Shown here piece by piece: positions 1 to 9,521 of a stretch of DNA of 28,800 bases. The DNA is from CAZDHT01 sp964505325. Lineage in GTDB: Bacteria > Planctomycetota > PUPC01. Positions within the stretch are counted from its first letter, which is position 1, and the number at the start of each line of letters is the position of its first letter. The DNA lies in assembly GCA_964505325.1 (NCBI GenBank), contig CAZDHT010000041.1, forward strand, positions 1 to 28,800, written 5' to 3'. Below the pieces are notes generated by a model. The model was not told the origin of the DNA and did not search any database. It saw only the letters and a list, made by a program, of their open reading frames with translations. The position numbers were made by a program, and so were the translations under genes.

Positions 1-10
1 GAGAGCAAGA

Positions 11-2704
11 GTGTTCACGACGTGCCTGCTCCTGGCGACTTCGTTGAGCGTGGCGGGCGAGGTCGAGTTCGCCGCGCCGCCGACCGCGAAGAAGCTTGGC
101 GACAAGGTGAAAATCGCGTTCGCCGTGTCGGTGCCCACGGACGTCGAGGTGGCGGTCCTCGATGCTAAGGGCACGGTCGTCCGGCATCTCGCGGCGGGCG
201 TGCTCGGCGCGAAGACGGCGCCGCCTCCGCCGCTGAAGCCCGGCCTGTCGCAGTCACTTATCTGGGACGGCAAGGATGACTTCAGGAAGCCGGCGAAGGG
301 CGGGCCGTTCTCCGTCCGCGTCCGCGCCGGGACGGGCGTCAAGCTCGGCCGCTTCATCGGCGCCGAGGACCCCTACACGTTCGGGCAGGTCGATTCGACC
401 GCCACTGACGAGGACTGCAACCTCTACGTCATCGCGTTCCACGAATACCGCGGCTTGGGCAACATCACCCTGCGCGTCTTCGATCCCGATGGCCGGTACC
501 TGCGCACGCTGATGCCGTTCCCGGCCGACCTGCCCCCGGGCGCGATGAAGGACGTCGCGACCTGGGACGCCGTCGCCAAGGCGTTCCGCCCCCGCAACCT
601 GCGGAACCTGAACCCGGCCTTCTACTCCAACTACGGGGGGCGCAGTGGCACGGGCCTGCGCATCGTCGCCGCCTCGAAGAAGACCGGCATCCTGCTCACC
701 AACGGTCACACGCTGTACAAGCTCAACCTCGACGGCTCGGTCGCGGGCGACAAGTTTGCGATCCGGTCGCTGTGGCCCCGGCGGAGCAAGGTCCGCTTCG
801 GCCCGCCCCAGACCGCTGTGTCGCCCGACGGACGGTTCGTCTACCTCGTCGGCATGTACGCCGCGAAGAGCCGTTACGGACACAAGTACAACCCGCCGTA
901 CCCGCCCGGTGTGATCTACCGGATGGCGCTCGACGGCACCGGCGGCATGGAGAAGTTCGCCGCGGTCGAAGTCGCCCACAAGGAGGGCGTCGGGGGCGAG
1001 TACACCAAGAACATGGGCGACCTCGATCCGAAGTACGCGTGGGGCCCGCCGCTGAGCGGGCTCGCCGTCGACCGCGAGGGCCGCGTCTACGTGGGCGACC
1101 GCGAGCACCGGCGCGTCGCGGTGTTCAATCCCGATGGCAAACTCGCCGGCCAGATCAACGTCAAGTGCCCGTCGTTGGTCGAGGTCCATCCGACGACCGG
1201 CGCGGTCTACGTGCTCCAGAAGGCGCGGCTCGGCTACGGCACGTGGCTGATGACGCTCTTCAAGTTCGACAAGGTCGGCGACGCGAAGCCGTCCATCACG
1301 CACAAGCTGTCGCCCGTGATGCGGACGGGAATGTCACTGTGGGCCGCGAAGGACCGCACGCTGCTCCTGCTCTACGGGCTGGGCAAGGGCGTGGGCGGCG
1401 ACGTCACGTTCCTCACTGACACCGGCGACAAGTTGCAGGAGGTCGAGACGCTTTACAGGCCGAGGCCGAACGCGCAGTACGGCTGGCACCGCCTCGCCGT
1501 CGACCACGACCGCGACGAGGTCTACGGCAGTGACGGCTGCGTCGGCATGTGGCGCTACGACGGAGAGACCAACAAGGGTGAGTTCCTGATGAAGGACGAC
1601 AAGCCGTTCTGGTCGCAGGACCTCGCCGTGGGCTACGACGGCCTCATCTACGCGCGGCTCGGCCGCGGCGTCCGTGTCGGCAGCGACTACTCGGGCCCGT
1701 TCGGCCGGTTCACCCGCGACCTCAAGCCGGCGCCGTACAAGGCGACCGGCACGCACCTGCTCAGCAAGTACATCTACAGCCGGACCGGCCCCGGCTACGC
1801 CGAGCGCGGCATCGGCGTGGCGCCCGACGGCAAGGTCTACATCTCGTGGATGGCGATGGGCTGGGTCAAGTACGCCGTGACCGGGTTCGGCGCCGACGGC
1901 CGCCCCCTCAAGGGGAAGTGCCTCGTCGGGCAGATCCCGGAGCACCACCGCAAGGTGGCTCCGGGCGGCCCGATCGACAGCGCGGTGATCGGCCCCATCA
2001 CCGCCGGCAACGGCGGCGTCCGCGTCGACCTCAACGGCAACATCTACCTCGGCCTATGGGTGTGGCCGAAGAACGTGCCGGTGCCCAAGGCATACGAGCG
2101 GAGCACGCCCTTCGCGGCGACCGTCGGCACCATCGTCAAGTTCCCACCCGACGGCGGCTTCATGACCAGCCCCAGGCCCGACTGGAGCTCCGATCCGGTC
2201 GGCAGCACGCCGCGCACCCCCGGCGCCAAGGGGATCGAGGCGCGGTCCGGGTCGCGCAGCGGCGCGGGAAAGAGGATGGTCGCCTATCCGGCCTTCATCG
2301 AGCGGGCGCTGGCGGCGTACCCCGGCCTGGCGCCGTTCAGCCACGCGAATTGGGGCGCCAACACGTGCTGTGTCTGCCGTTCGCCGCGCTTCGACCTCGA
2401 CCGCTACGGCCGGCTCTACATCCCCAATGCGCTCACCAACACCGTCAAGATCGTCGACAACGCCGGCAACGTGATCGTGACGTTCGGCAAGTACGGCAAC
2501 TTCGACTCGGGGTACGTCAACCCGAATCTTCAGAAGGAAGGCGAAGACCCCAAGCCGACGGTGGGCGTGCCGGCGATTCCGCTCGGCTGGCCCAGCGGCA
2601 CCGGCGTGAGCGAGGATCACATCTACGTGTGCGACACGTACAACCGCCGCGCCGTCCGCGTGGACCTGACCCACGCCGCCGAGCAGACGTGCCGCATCAA
2701 GTGA
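11..2704 (+). CDS. Secreted FlgD-like/NHL-repeat beta-propeller protein
   Basis: An 897-residue protein, probably exported. The first ~16 residues form a short hydrophobic segment ending near SVAG, consistent with a signal peptide. Residues ~25-115 look like a FlgD-type Ig-like domain, with the typical VRHLAAG and WDGKDD signatures. The rest is rich in NHL/SMP-30-like blade motifs such as GLAVDREGRVYVGDREHRR and DLDRYGRLYIPNALTNT, so a beta-propeller is expected. Proteins of this layout are common in planctomycetes and are usually uncharacterised surface or periplasmic proteins near glycan-degradation genes. The GTG start at base 11 has only a weak ribosome site and no in-frame stop lies upstream in the window, so the true start may lie outside. 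The gene ends 5 bases before the convergent transglutaminase-like gene. The fold is fairly sure; the function is unknown. Confidence 0.8.
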   Translation: MFTTCLLLATSLSVAGEVEFAAPPTAKKLGDKVKIAFAVSVPTDVEVAVLDAKGTVVRHLAAGVLGAKTAPPPPLKPGLSQSLIWDGKDDFRKPAKGGPFSVRVRAGTGVKLGRFIGAEDPYTFGQVDSTATDEDCNLYVIAFHEYRGLGNITLRVFDPDGRYLRTLMPFPADLPPGAMKDVATWDAVAKAFRPRNLRNLNPAFYSNYGGRSGTGLRIVAASKKTGILLTNGHTLYKLNLDGSVAGDKFAIRSLWPRRSKVRFGPPQTAVSPDGRFVYLVGMYAAKSRYGHKYNPPYPPGVIYRMALDGTGGMEKFAAVEVAHKEGVGGEYTKNMGDLDPKYAWGPPLSGLAVDREGRVYVGDREHRRVAVFNPDGKLAGQINVKCPSLVEVHPTTGAVYVLQKARLGYGTWLMTLFKFDKVGDAKPSITHKLSPVMRTGMSLWAAKDRTLLLLYGLGKGVGGDVTFLTDTGDKLQEVETLYRPRPNAQYGWHRLAVDHDRDEVYGSDGCVGMWRYDGETNKGEFLMKDDKPFWSQDLAVGYDGLIYARLGRGVRVGSDYSGPFGRFTRDLKPAPYKATGTHLLSKYIYSRTGPGYAERGIGVAPDGKVYISWMAMGWVKYAVTGFGADGRPLKGKCLVGQIPEHHRKVAPGGPIDSAVIGPITAGNGGVRVDLNGNIYLGLWVWPKNVPVPKAYERSTPFAATVGTIVKFPPDGGFMTSPRPDWSSDPVGSTPRTPGAKGIEARSGSRSGAGKRMVAYPAFIERALAAYPGLAPFSHANWGANTCCVCRSPRFDLDRYGRLYIPNALTNTVKIVDNAGNVIVTFGKYGNFDSGYVNPNLQKEGEDPKPTVGVPAIPLGWPSGTGVSEDHIYVCDTYNRRAVRVDLTHAAEQTCRIK

Positions 2705-2709
2705 GGCCG

Positions 2710-4212
2710 TCAGCGCGGCGACACGGCGAGCGTGACCGACTTCATCCGCGGCATCTCTTTCCCCGCCACGTTGACGACGCACTCGAACGGCAGCTTGTCG
2801 ATCCGCCGGCGCAGCGTACGCTCCACCCCCGCTTCCTCCCAGACGTACTCCAGCGTCAGCGGATTCGCCGCGAGGTCGGCGCCCTCTCCGGCCGTGACCC
2901 GGACGGCGTTCCTGCCGGGGACGAAGTGCGGCAGAGCGTAGAAGTTGTTCATGAACACCGACGTGATCGCCAGCTTGTCGAGCCGGACGGCCGCCGGGTC
3001 GCCTGCGGCCTTCATCTCGAGCCGGACGAAGTACCGCTTGGCGCCCCAGGCCGCGTCTTTCAGGCTGACCTTGTCGAGCGTCAGCTTGCCGGTCTTGTCC
3101 GCCTGCCACATCTCCCGCCAGCCGCCCTTCGTTCCCTTCACCTGCACCGCGAGGACGTCCTGCTCGGTCTTTCGGAACGCGGCGAGGTCGAGCCACGCGT
3201 CGACCATCACGTACGGGCACTCGACGACAAACGTCACGCTCGCCGGCTCGCCCGCCTTCGCCGGGCCCAGGCCGCCGCCGACGCGGATGTTCTTCACGCC
3301 GCCCTTCACGACCGCGTCCTTGAACGCGTCGCCGCTCAGATCCGGGGCGTAGACCAGCCGTCCGTTGCCGAAGTACCGCTTCACGCCGTAGACGACGCGG
3401 TCGCCCTCCTTGCGGCGGACCTGCGCGTATGGCTTCCAGTACGGCCAGTTGACCGGGTCGTTCGCGTCGATCACCTGCTTCAGGCACGTGTGCCGCGGCG
3501 AGGTCCACTTCTTCTCGCCCGCGGGATGCCAGCCCTTGCCCTCGTTGCCCCAGGTCCGCGTGATGGACTCGCCGCGCCGCAGGTTGATTACCAGCCGCCC
3601 CGCCGGCACCTTCGGCGTGTGGCCCGGCCGCGCCGTCTTCGCGTAGTCCGCCCCCCCGCGCGGATCGTCGCGGCACTGGAAGAACGGCTTCGACGTCCGT
3701 CCGTCGCGCACCGCGTCGCGCACGATGCTCGCGTCCTTTCGCATCTCCGCGCAGCTCGCCACGGCCGACTTGTCTTTGCGGTACGCGAACCAGCCGACCT
3801 GGCAGTCGAACAGGTGCCACGCGTCGTCGTACCACGCCTCGGCCATGACGTGGCCCTTCAGGTGCATCGTCCGCGCCTTCAGCCCACCCGCCGCGCAGAT
3901 CTGGCCGAACGCCCACGACTGGTGCCAGCACAGCCCGAACCCGAAGCTGTTGAGCAGGTCGAGCGAAGACGCGTTCGGGATCTTCGGCCAGTGGAAATGC
4001 GTGCGCCGCACGAAGTACCACGCCGCGATCGCCTTCGCCTCGTCCGTCTTGCAGTTGCGGAACAGATCCCGTGCGATGCTCTGGAAGCTCGAGCAATCGA
4101 TGCTCCGGTCCGTCGTCACCTTCACGTCCGCAATTCCCGCGTACGTCGTCATCGGCAGCACCGCCAACAGGATAGTTACAGTGAGGATCGGTCGTCCGTT
4201 CAATGCGAGCAC
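2710..4212 (-). CDS. Secreted transglutaminase-like (cysteine protease fold) protein
   Basis: A 500-residue protein with a GTG start preceded by AGGAGG seven bases upstream. Residues 8-25 form a signal peptide (ILTVTILLAVLPMTTYA). Residues ~55-140 hold a transglutaminase-like core: Cys95 in GLCWHQSW, His121 in KGHVMAEAWY and Asp136 in WHLFDC, in the order and spacing of the Cys-His-Asp triad. Bacterial members of this superfamily are more often peptidases or amidases than crosslinking enzymes, so the reaction is open. The ~350 residues after the core look like beta-rich accessory domains. It is transcribed divergently from the YetA-like gene at 4338 across a 125-base gap and converges on the upstream propeller gene. 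The superfamily is well supported; the substrate is not. Confidence 0.82.
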   Translation of the reverse strand: MLALNGRPILTVTILLAVLPMTTYAGIADVKVTTDRSIDCSSFQSIARDLFRNCKTDEAKAIAAWYFVRRTHFHWPKIPNASSLDLLNSFGFGLCWHQSWAFGQICAAGGLKARTMHLKGHVMAEAWYDDAWHLFDCQVGWFAYRKDKSAVASCAEMRKDASIVRDAVRDGRTSKPFFQCRDDPRGGADYAKTARPGHTPKVPAGRLVINLRRGESITRTWGNEGKGWHPAGEKKWTSPRHTCLKQVIDANDPVNWPYWKPYAQVRRKEGDRVVYGVKRYFGNGRLVYAPDLSGDAFKDAVVKGGVKNIRVGGGLGPAKAGEPASVTFVVECPYVMVDAWLDLAAFRKTEQDVLAVQVKGTKGGWREMWQADKTGKLTLDKVSLKDAAWGAKRYFVRLEMKAAGDPAAVRLDKLAITSVFMNNFYALPHFVPGRNAVRVTAGEGADLAANPLTLEYVWEEAGVERTLRRRIDKLPFECVVNVAGKEMPRMKSVTLAVSPR

Positions 4213-4241
4213 CCGGCACCTCCTTATCGGTCGTCCGGTGG

Positions 4242-4270
4242 TTGCCCCGGCGTACGTAAGATTGTACTAT
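4242..4270 (+). promoter_or_regulatory. Possible sigma70-type promoter for the YetA-like gene
   Basis: TTGCCC, a 17-base spacer and TACTAT lie in the divergent gap. Each hexamer matches consensus at four of six positions, with optimal spacing. This would leave a leader of about 60 bases before the ATG at 4338. The call rests on pattern only. Confidence 0.35.
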
Positions 4271-4337
4271 TGTCCTAGCGGTGATGGAACCGTCTACTCC
4301 TTCGAGAACGCGGGGCCGCGGAGATAGGAGATTACGG

Positions 4338-7300
4338 ATGAGGAAGCGGACAATACGAATGCACGGTCTCGGCTTGGCCATATGTGCAGTGGTGCTGGCG
4401 GCGGAAGGCGATGCTGCCGAACTGGAGCTTACGCTGACCGTGGCGGAGCCGGCGGGCGTCGCCCGCAAGGCGGTCTGGGCGCGCGGCGGCGTCCCGATGA
4501 TGAAGGGCCGGTTCAAGAAGGACCAGCAGTTCGCGGTCTTCGCCGACGGGGTGGAGATTCCCGCCCAGGTCGAGCCGCTGGTGGTCGACAAGGACGGCGG
4601 CCTCCGCTGGGTGCTGGTCAACCTGCTGACCGACCTCGGCGCGAAGGAGAAGAAGACATTCACGCTCAAGGCGGTGAAGCCGACGGCGAGGCCCACCGTG
4701 TCCATCAAGGTGACGGACGGCGCTGACGGTGTGACCGTTGACACGGGTAAGATCACGCTCGTCATCAGCAAGAGGAAACCGTTCGCCCTGTTCGACTCGG
4801 TGAGCGTCGGCGGCACAAGGGTCGCCGGCGGCGGCGAGGTGAGTTACACCGACGGCACGCTCCCCGATCCGAAGAAATGGGCCCGCTACAAGGCGGACAA
4901 GCCCGAGAACATCACCCTCGAACACGCCGGCCCGATGCGTGTTACCCTCACGGCGACCGGCCGCTTCGTCGGCGACGAGGGGAGCAAGCTGCGCTATGTC
5001 GCCCGCGTCACCGCGTGGGCCGGCCGCAGCGACGTGCTCGTCAAGTACTCGCTCGCCAACAGCAACCCCGACCAGTTCACCTACCGCCGCATCGCCGACT
5101 CGTCGATCGCGCTCAAGCTGGCCGGCAAGGTCACCGGGACCGTGCTCGGCGCGGACAAGCCGCTCGAGGCGGGCGCCGACGCGCGGATCAAGCAGGGCCT
5201 GCTCCGCCGATACCACCGCTACGGCAGCGTCCGGGCCATCCCGGGCGCCGCCAAGGCCTGGAGCGACGGCAAGGAAGTCTGGGCGATGAAATCGCACAAC
5301 GACCATCCGCTTGGCTGGATCCTGGCGAAGACCGAAGCGGGGAACGTGTTCGTCTGCGACCGCTACTTCTGGGAGAACCCCGCCCGCCAGATCGCCGTGA
5401 CCGGCAATGCGCTCGTCCTGACCGGCGTGACCGAACGGTTCGACGGCCCGAAGCAGACGTTCTTCAAGGGCACGCGGAACGAGCGCCAGGTCACGGTCGG
5501 GCATCCGTATCGCAGCAAGGTCCGCTGGCTGCTCGACTGCAACCGGCTCAGCTCGGAATACGTGATCGATTTCGCCACGGCGACGGACCACGACGCCTTG
5601 GTGGCCGCCGCCAACGCTGCGCGGCTCATCCCGCACGTGATGGCCCCGCCCGCGTGGTACTTTGCTACCGAGAGCCTGTGCGCCGGCAGGTTCGGCACGC
5701 AGGAGGACGAAGTCAAGTGCTACGACACGTGGGGCTGGGATCGCAAGGGCAACACCGGCCCCAAGGGCCCGGCCATCAACCACTACTATGGCACCGTCTA
5801 TCTCCGCTGGACGAAGGGCACCGACAACCACTACGAGAGCGAGGCCGACGTCCTCGAGATGATCACCCTGATGTACCTCCGCACCGGCGGCCGCGGCTAC
5901 TTCGACATGGCTCAGGCGTGGGCCAACCACGGGATGGACACCCGCATCTTCCGCACCGACGGCTGGCGGTTCAAGGACGGCGGCATCTGGTGGACCAAGG
6001 GCGGGCCTGCCGGCGGCGGCCGGCCGCAACGCGCCGGCGATCCCGTCACCGGCCTTCGCAACTACCTCCCGCCCAAGTGGTCAAAGGGCTTTACCAACAA
6101 GAAGACGAAAGTCAGTTGGACCGCCGCCGACGGGCGGGACATCGCCTACCTCGCCGATAGCCGCCAGTGCAACTGCCACAACTACGCCGCCGGCATGGCC
6201 GCGTGGGCGTGCATCACCGGCGACCGCGACGCGCTCGATGCCGCCATCGACTCCGTCGAGATGAACCACGACTACGCCGTTCGACATCGTGGCTGGACGC
6301 CGGGCAAGACCAACGGCTTCTCGCGCGACTTCACCCGGGCCTGCCGCGCCGCCAACGCCGTCCGCCTCGCCGCGCCGGCCGACCCGTTCGTCATCGAATC
6401 GAGCGAACGCCTCTCGCAGAGCTTCCTCCAGCGGCCACGGCCCGAGCCGCGCGGCTTCGTCAACGCGCCGCCGCTCCCCGCGAAGCCCAGGAGGCCCGTC
6501 AACGTCAACGCGGTGATGGCCACCCTCAAGAAGCACGTCGGCGACAAGGGCCTCGCCGAGATGAAGGCGCTCGGCGTCACCATCGACCCGGAGACCGGCG
6601 CGCTGATGGACAAGCAGGGCCACAAGTGGCATCCGGTCTACACCCCGCACACGTTCATGTACCCGCAGCTCTACCGCGCAATCGACACCTACCACCGAAT
6701 CACGGGCGACGAGGACGCGCAGGACTGGGTCATCGCCGTCGGCAAGACGTTCGCCCAGGTCGCGTACCAGCCGCACGGCAACTTCGCCCACTACTCCGTC
6801 GGCGCCGCCGACATCCCGGTGCGGGGCGTGTTCCGCGACCCCGTCAGCTATGTGATCCAGGGCACCGACAACAAGTACGCGGCCGGCATCGCGATGAGCG
6901 GCTACGTCGCCCGCAAGTGGCCCGACGCCTGCGCCCGCGCCTACAGCCTCTGCGGCGAGCCGCTTCTCAAGCAGCGCGCCTACGATTACTGGTTCGCTGG
7001 CAGCCACCGCGGCTACAACGCCAAAAATATGCACAACCTCGGCGGCGTGGGAATGTGGGTCAACTTCTACAACGTCCGCGACGACCACATCGGCTTCAAC
7101 GGCCACACCTTCTACATCCACTCGCACCCGCGGACGGACGAGCAGCCGCCCGGACCGGTCCGCGACCTGGAGGTCCGCGTGGCCGCCGACAAGGCGTACG
7201 TCAGCTTCACCGCGCCCGCCGACCAGGGCGGGAAGGTAGCCCGCTACCAGTTCAAGTGCTCCGACAAGCCCATCGTCAGCTACGAGCAGTTCCTCAAGCA

Positions 7301-7502
7301 CTACGCCGACTTCACCGACGGCACGGTCACCAACTGGTGGATGGCAAAGAACCTGAAGGGAGAGCCTGCGCCGAACAAAGCGGGCACCCGGGAAAGCTTT
7401 GTCGTCACCGATCTGCCGGCGAACGCCAAGTACTTCGCGGTGCGGAGCTTCGACGACTCGAGCAACCGCAGCGCGATCAGCAATGTGGCCGAAGTGAAGT
7501 GA
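4338..7502 (+). CDS. Secreted PcRGLX/YetA-like protein (exo-rhamnogalacturonan lyase-like) with C-terminal Fn3 domain
   Basis: A 1054-residue protein. I chose ATG 4338 because GATAGGAG lies just upstream and a signal peptide follows (basic start, then LGLAICAVVLAAEG); an earlier in-frame start at 4281 would bury that signal. Residues ~30-160 look like the RIFT-barrel N-terminal domain of the PcRGLX/YetA family (paired strands with GVPMMKGRF and WVLVNLLTDL). A large central region rich in Trp, Tyr and Gly follows, including WDRKGNTGPKGPAINHYYG, as in alpha/alpha-toroid catalytic domains. Residues ~937-1054 resemble a fibronectin type III module (PPGPVRDLEVRV). Known family members remove rhamnogalacturonan-type units from pectin, but the exact activity here is inferred. 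The next gene, another toroid-type protein, starts 43 bases later, suggesting co-transcription. Confidence 0.72.
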   Translation: MRKRTIRMHGLGLAICAVVLAAEGDAAELELTLTVAEPAGVARKAVWARGGVPMMKGRFKKDQQFAVFADGVEIPAQVEPLVVDKDGGLRWVLVNLLTDLGAKEKKTFTLKAVKPTARPTVSIKVTDGADGVTVDTGKITLVISKRKPFALFDSVSVGGTRVAGGGEVSYTDGTLPDPKKWARYKADKPENITLEHAGPMRVTLTATGRFVGDEGSKLRYVARVTAWAGRSDVLVKYSLANSNPDQFTYRRIADSSIALKLAGKVTGTVLGADKPLEAGADARIKQGLLRRYHRYGSVRAIPGAAKAWSDGKEVWAMKSHNDHPLGWILAKTEAGNVFVCDRYFWENPARQIAVTGNALVLTGVTERFDGPKQTFFKGTRNERQVTVGHPYRSKVRWLLDCNRLSSEYVIDFATATDHDALVAAANAARLIPHVMAPPAWYFATESLCAGRFGTQEDEVKCYDTWGWDRKGNTGPKGPAINHYYGTVYLRWTKGTDNHYESEADVLEMITLMYLRTGGRGYFDMAQAWANHGMDTRIFRTDGWRFKDGGIWWTKGGPAGGGRPQRAGDPVTGLRNYLPPKWSKGFTNKKTKVSWTAADGRDIAYLADSRQCNCHNYAAGMAAWACITGDRDALDAAIDSVEMNHDYAVRHRGWTPGKTNGFSRDFTRACRAANAVRLAAPADPFVIESSERLSQSFLQRPRPEPRGFVNAPPLPAKPRRPVNVNAVMATLKKHVGDKGLAEMKALGVTIDPETGALMDKQGHKWHPVYTPHTFMYPQLYRAIDTYHRITGDEDAQDWVIAVGKTFAQVAYQPHGNFAHYSVGAADIPVRGVFRDPVSYVIQGTDNKYAAGIAMSGYVARKWPDACARAYSLCGEPLLKQRAYDYWFAGSHRGYNAKNMHNLGGVGMWVNFYNVRDDHIGFNGHTFYIHSHPRTDEQPPGPVRDLEVRVAADKAYVSFTAPADQGGKVARYQFKCSDKPIVSYEQFLKHYADFTDGTVTNWWMAKNLKGEPAPNKAGTRESFVVTDLPANAKYFAVRSFDDSSNRSAISNVAEVK

Positions 7503-7545
7503 CAAGTGCCAAGTGGCAAGTTCAAGAACGGTTCTACCCCGCCAT

Positions 7546-9288
7546 GTGGCCCGCCTGTTTCTGTGCGTCGTGAGTGCCCTCGCCTTGGAGAACACATGCA
7601 TGAGCGCCGAATCGCAGCAACTGGTCTGGAATCCGCGCCCGCAACTGATCAAGCGGCTCGCCGAGTGCGTCCAGCCGATCCTCGACCGCCAGGATAAGAA
7701 GACCGGCCGCTTTGGCACCAAGCCGTGGATCTGCAGCGACCAGAACGTGCTGCTGCCGCTGGCCGCGGCGTGGGCGATCAAGGACCCGGCCAATCCGTGG
7801 TATTGCAGGAAGGCGCTGCTCGACGCGATCATGCTTGGCGGCGACGCGCTGATCGACGACCAGGACTCTCGCGGGATGTGGACGTTCCGCAAGAAGGACG
7901 GCTCGACCTGGGGCCAGATCGCGATGCCGTGGACCTACTCGCGGTGGGTTCGCGCCTTCGCCCTCATCAAGGACGCGATGCCGGCGGCGCGGCGGGCCAA
8001 GTGGGAGAAGCGCCTCCGGCTCGGTTACACGACTATCTCGAAGACGGCCGTCCGCCAGATCCACAACATCCCCTGCCACCACGCGATGGGCCTCTACTGC
8101 GCCGGGCAGGTCTTCGGCCGCGACGACTGGAAGAAGCAGGCCGCCGCGTTCGTCCGCAAGGTCGCCCGCACGCAGCACAAGGACGGCTTCTGGAGCGAGC
8201 ACCGCGGGCCGGTCGTCATCTACAACTTCGTCTACGTCGAGGCGATCGGCGGCTATCACGCGCTGAGCGGCGACAAGTCCGTGCTGCCGGCGTTGCGGCG
8301 CGCCGCCGTCTTCCACGCCAACCTGACCTACCCCGACGGCATCAACGTCGAGACCGTGGACGGCCGCAATCCGTACCATCCGGGACGCGTGTCGGCGGGC
8401 AACGTCGGTTTCACGTTCACGCCCGAGGGCCGCGGCTTCCTCCTCCGCCAGCTCGGCCGGCTCCACGCGGCCGGCAACAAGGTCGGCGCCGATCACGCCG
8501 CGCAGATCCTGCTCTACGGCGCGGCCGGCCCCGCCGCGGTCATCGCCGACGCGGCGCACTGGACGTCGTCCGACGGCAAGATCGCCGTGCTACGCCGCAA
8601 GCCGTGGTTCGTCGCGATGTCCGCCCACACCGCGCCCGTGCCCGCCAATCGATGGGGGCAGGACCGGCAGAACTTCGTCAGCGTCTTCCACGACAAGACG
8701 GGCCTCATCGTCGGCGGCGGCAACACCAAGCTCCAGCCGTGGTGGAGCAATTTCACGGTCGGCGACCGCAAACTGCTCCGCCACAAGCGTGGCGACGCGT
8801 CGCCCCGGTTCGTCCCGCCGCCCGGGCTGATTCACACGCCGTCGCAGGCGTCGCTCAAGACGCCCAAGGGCGGCGGCCTCAACGTCACCCTCGACTACGG
8901 CGCCGAGAGCGGCTCGGTCACCGTCACGCCGGTGGACGACTTGCAGGTCCGCATCGTCTACGCTTGCACGCCGAAGGGGAAGCGGCCCGTGCACGGCCAC
9001 CTCACTCTGATCCCGCACGTCGGGCGGGTGGTCAAGACCGGCGCGGGCGCGTCCGAGAAGCTGAGCGGGAAGGCGATCGACCTGTCGGCCAAGGCGGCGG
9101 GCGGCTGGATCGAGCACGCCGGATGGCGGCTGGCGATGCCCGCGGGGACGCGGCTCGTGTGGCCCAAGAAGGCGCACAATCCGTATCGCAAGACCGGCCA
9201 CAGCTACCTGAGCGAGGGCCGGCTTGCCGTCGAGATGAAGTTCAGCGCGGCGCGGCCAAGTTACGAGTTTCTGCTGACTGTGCGGTGA
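7546..9288 (+). CDS. Secreted alpha/alpha-toroid protein, polysaccharide-lyase-like
   Basis: A 580-residue protein from GTG 7546, chosen because it gives a compact signal peptide (ARLFLCVVSALALE). A GTG at 7513 and an ATG at 7600 are also possible; the ATG has a GGAG nearby but would remove the signal. The first ~330 residues are helix-rich with repeated Trp/Tyr/His motifs (DDQDSRGMWTF, HNIPCHHAMGLYCAGQ, DGFWSEHRGP, YNFVYVEAIGGYHALSG), typical of toroid lyases and unsaturated glucuronyl hydrolases. The C-terminal ~250 residues look like the beta-sandwich common in heparinase- and alginate-lyase-like enzymes. I cannot assign a polysaccharide-lyase family number. It follows the YetA-like gene closely, supporting a joint role in degrading an acidic or pectin-like glycan. 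Confidence 0.6.
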   Translation: MARLFLCVVSALALENTCMSAESQQLVWNPRPQLIKRLAECVQPILDRQDKKTGRFGTKPWICSDQNVLLPLAAAWAIKDPANPWYCRKALLDAIMLGGDALIDDQDSRGMWTFRKKDGSTWGQIAMPWTYSRWVRAFALIKDAMPAARRAKWEKRLRLGYTTISKTAVRQIHNIPCHHAMGLYCAGQVFGRDDWKKQAAAFVRKVARTQHKDGFWSEHRGPVVIYNFVYVEAIGGYHALSGDKSVLPALRRAAVFHANLTYPDGINVETVDGRNPYHPGRVSAGNVGFTFTPEGRGFLLRQLGRLHAAGNKVGADHAAQILLYGAAGPAAVIADAAHWTSSDGKIAVLRRKPWFVAMSAHTAPVPANRWGQDRQNFVSVFHDKTGLIVGGGNTKLQPWWSNFTVGDRKLLRHKRGDASPRFVPPPGLIHTPSQASLKTPKGGGLNVTLDYGAESGSVTVTPVDDLQVRIVYACTPKGKRPVHGHLTLIPHVGRVVKTGAGASEKLSGKAIDLSAKAAGGWIEHAGWRLAMPAGTRLVWPKKAHNPYRKTGHSYLSEGRLAVEMKFSAARPSYEFLLTVR

Positions 9289-9311
9289 CGGGCTGGTGTA
9301 GAATCAGGAGT

Positions 9312-9521
9312 AGCAGGACCTATCCGTTGAGGAGGAGGATGAAGATGACTCCGCGAAGAATTGCAGNNNNNNNNNNNNNNNNNNNNNNNNNNNNNNNNNN
9401 NNNNNNNNNNNNNNNNNNNNNNNNNNNNNNNNNNNNNNNNNNNNNNNNNNNNNNNNNNNNNNNNNNAGCAGGACCTATCCGTTGAGGAGGAGGATGAAGA
9501 TGACTCCGCGAAGAATTGCAG
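9312..9521. repeat. Identical 55-base sequence on both sides of the assembly gap
   Basis: Bases 9312-9366 and 9467-9521 are identical over all 55 positions and abut the N run exactly on each side. The base before each copy cannot be compared because the second copy follows Ns. This is what two contigs sharing a terminal k-mer look like when a scaffolder does not merge them. In the genome there is probably one copy, carrying the ribosome site and first codons of the next gene. Confidence 0.93.
9367..9466. other. Assembly gap of 100 Ns
   Basis: A run of exactly 100 N, the conventional placeholder for unknown length. Given the flanking 55-base identity, the true gap is probably absent. Confidence 0.99.

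Noticed and set aside
2054..4816. A very long minus-strand reading frame spanning three genes
   Set aside because: It is a GC-driven shadow: Arg/Gly/Ala-rich, no family motifs, and it crosses well-supported genes and a divergent promoter region.
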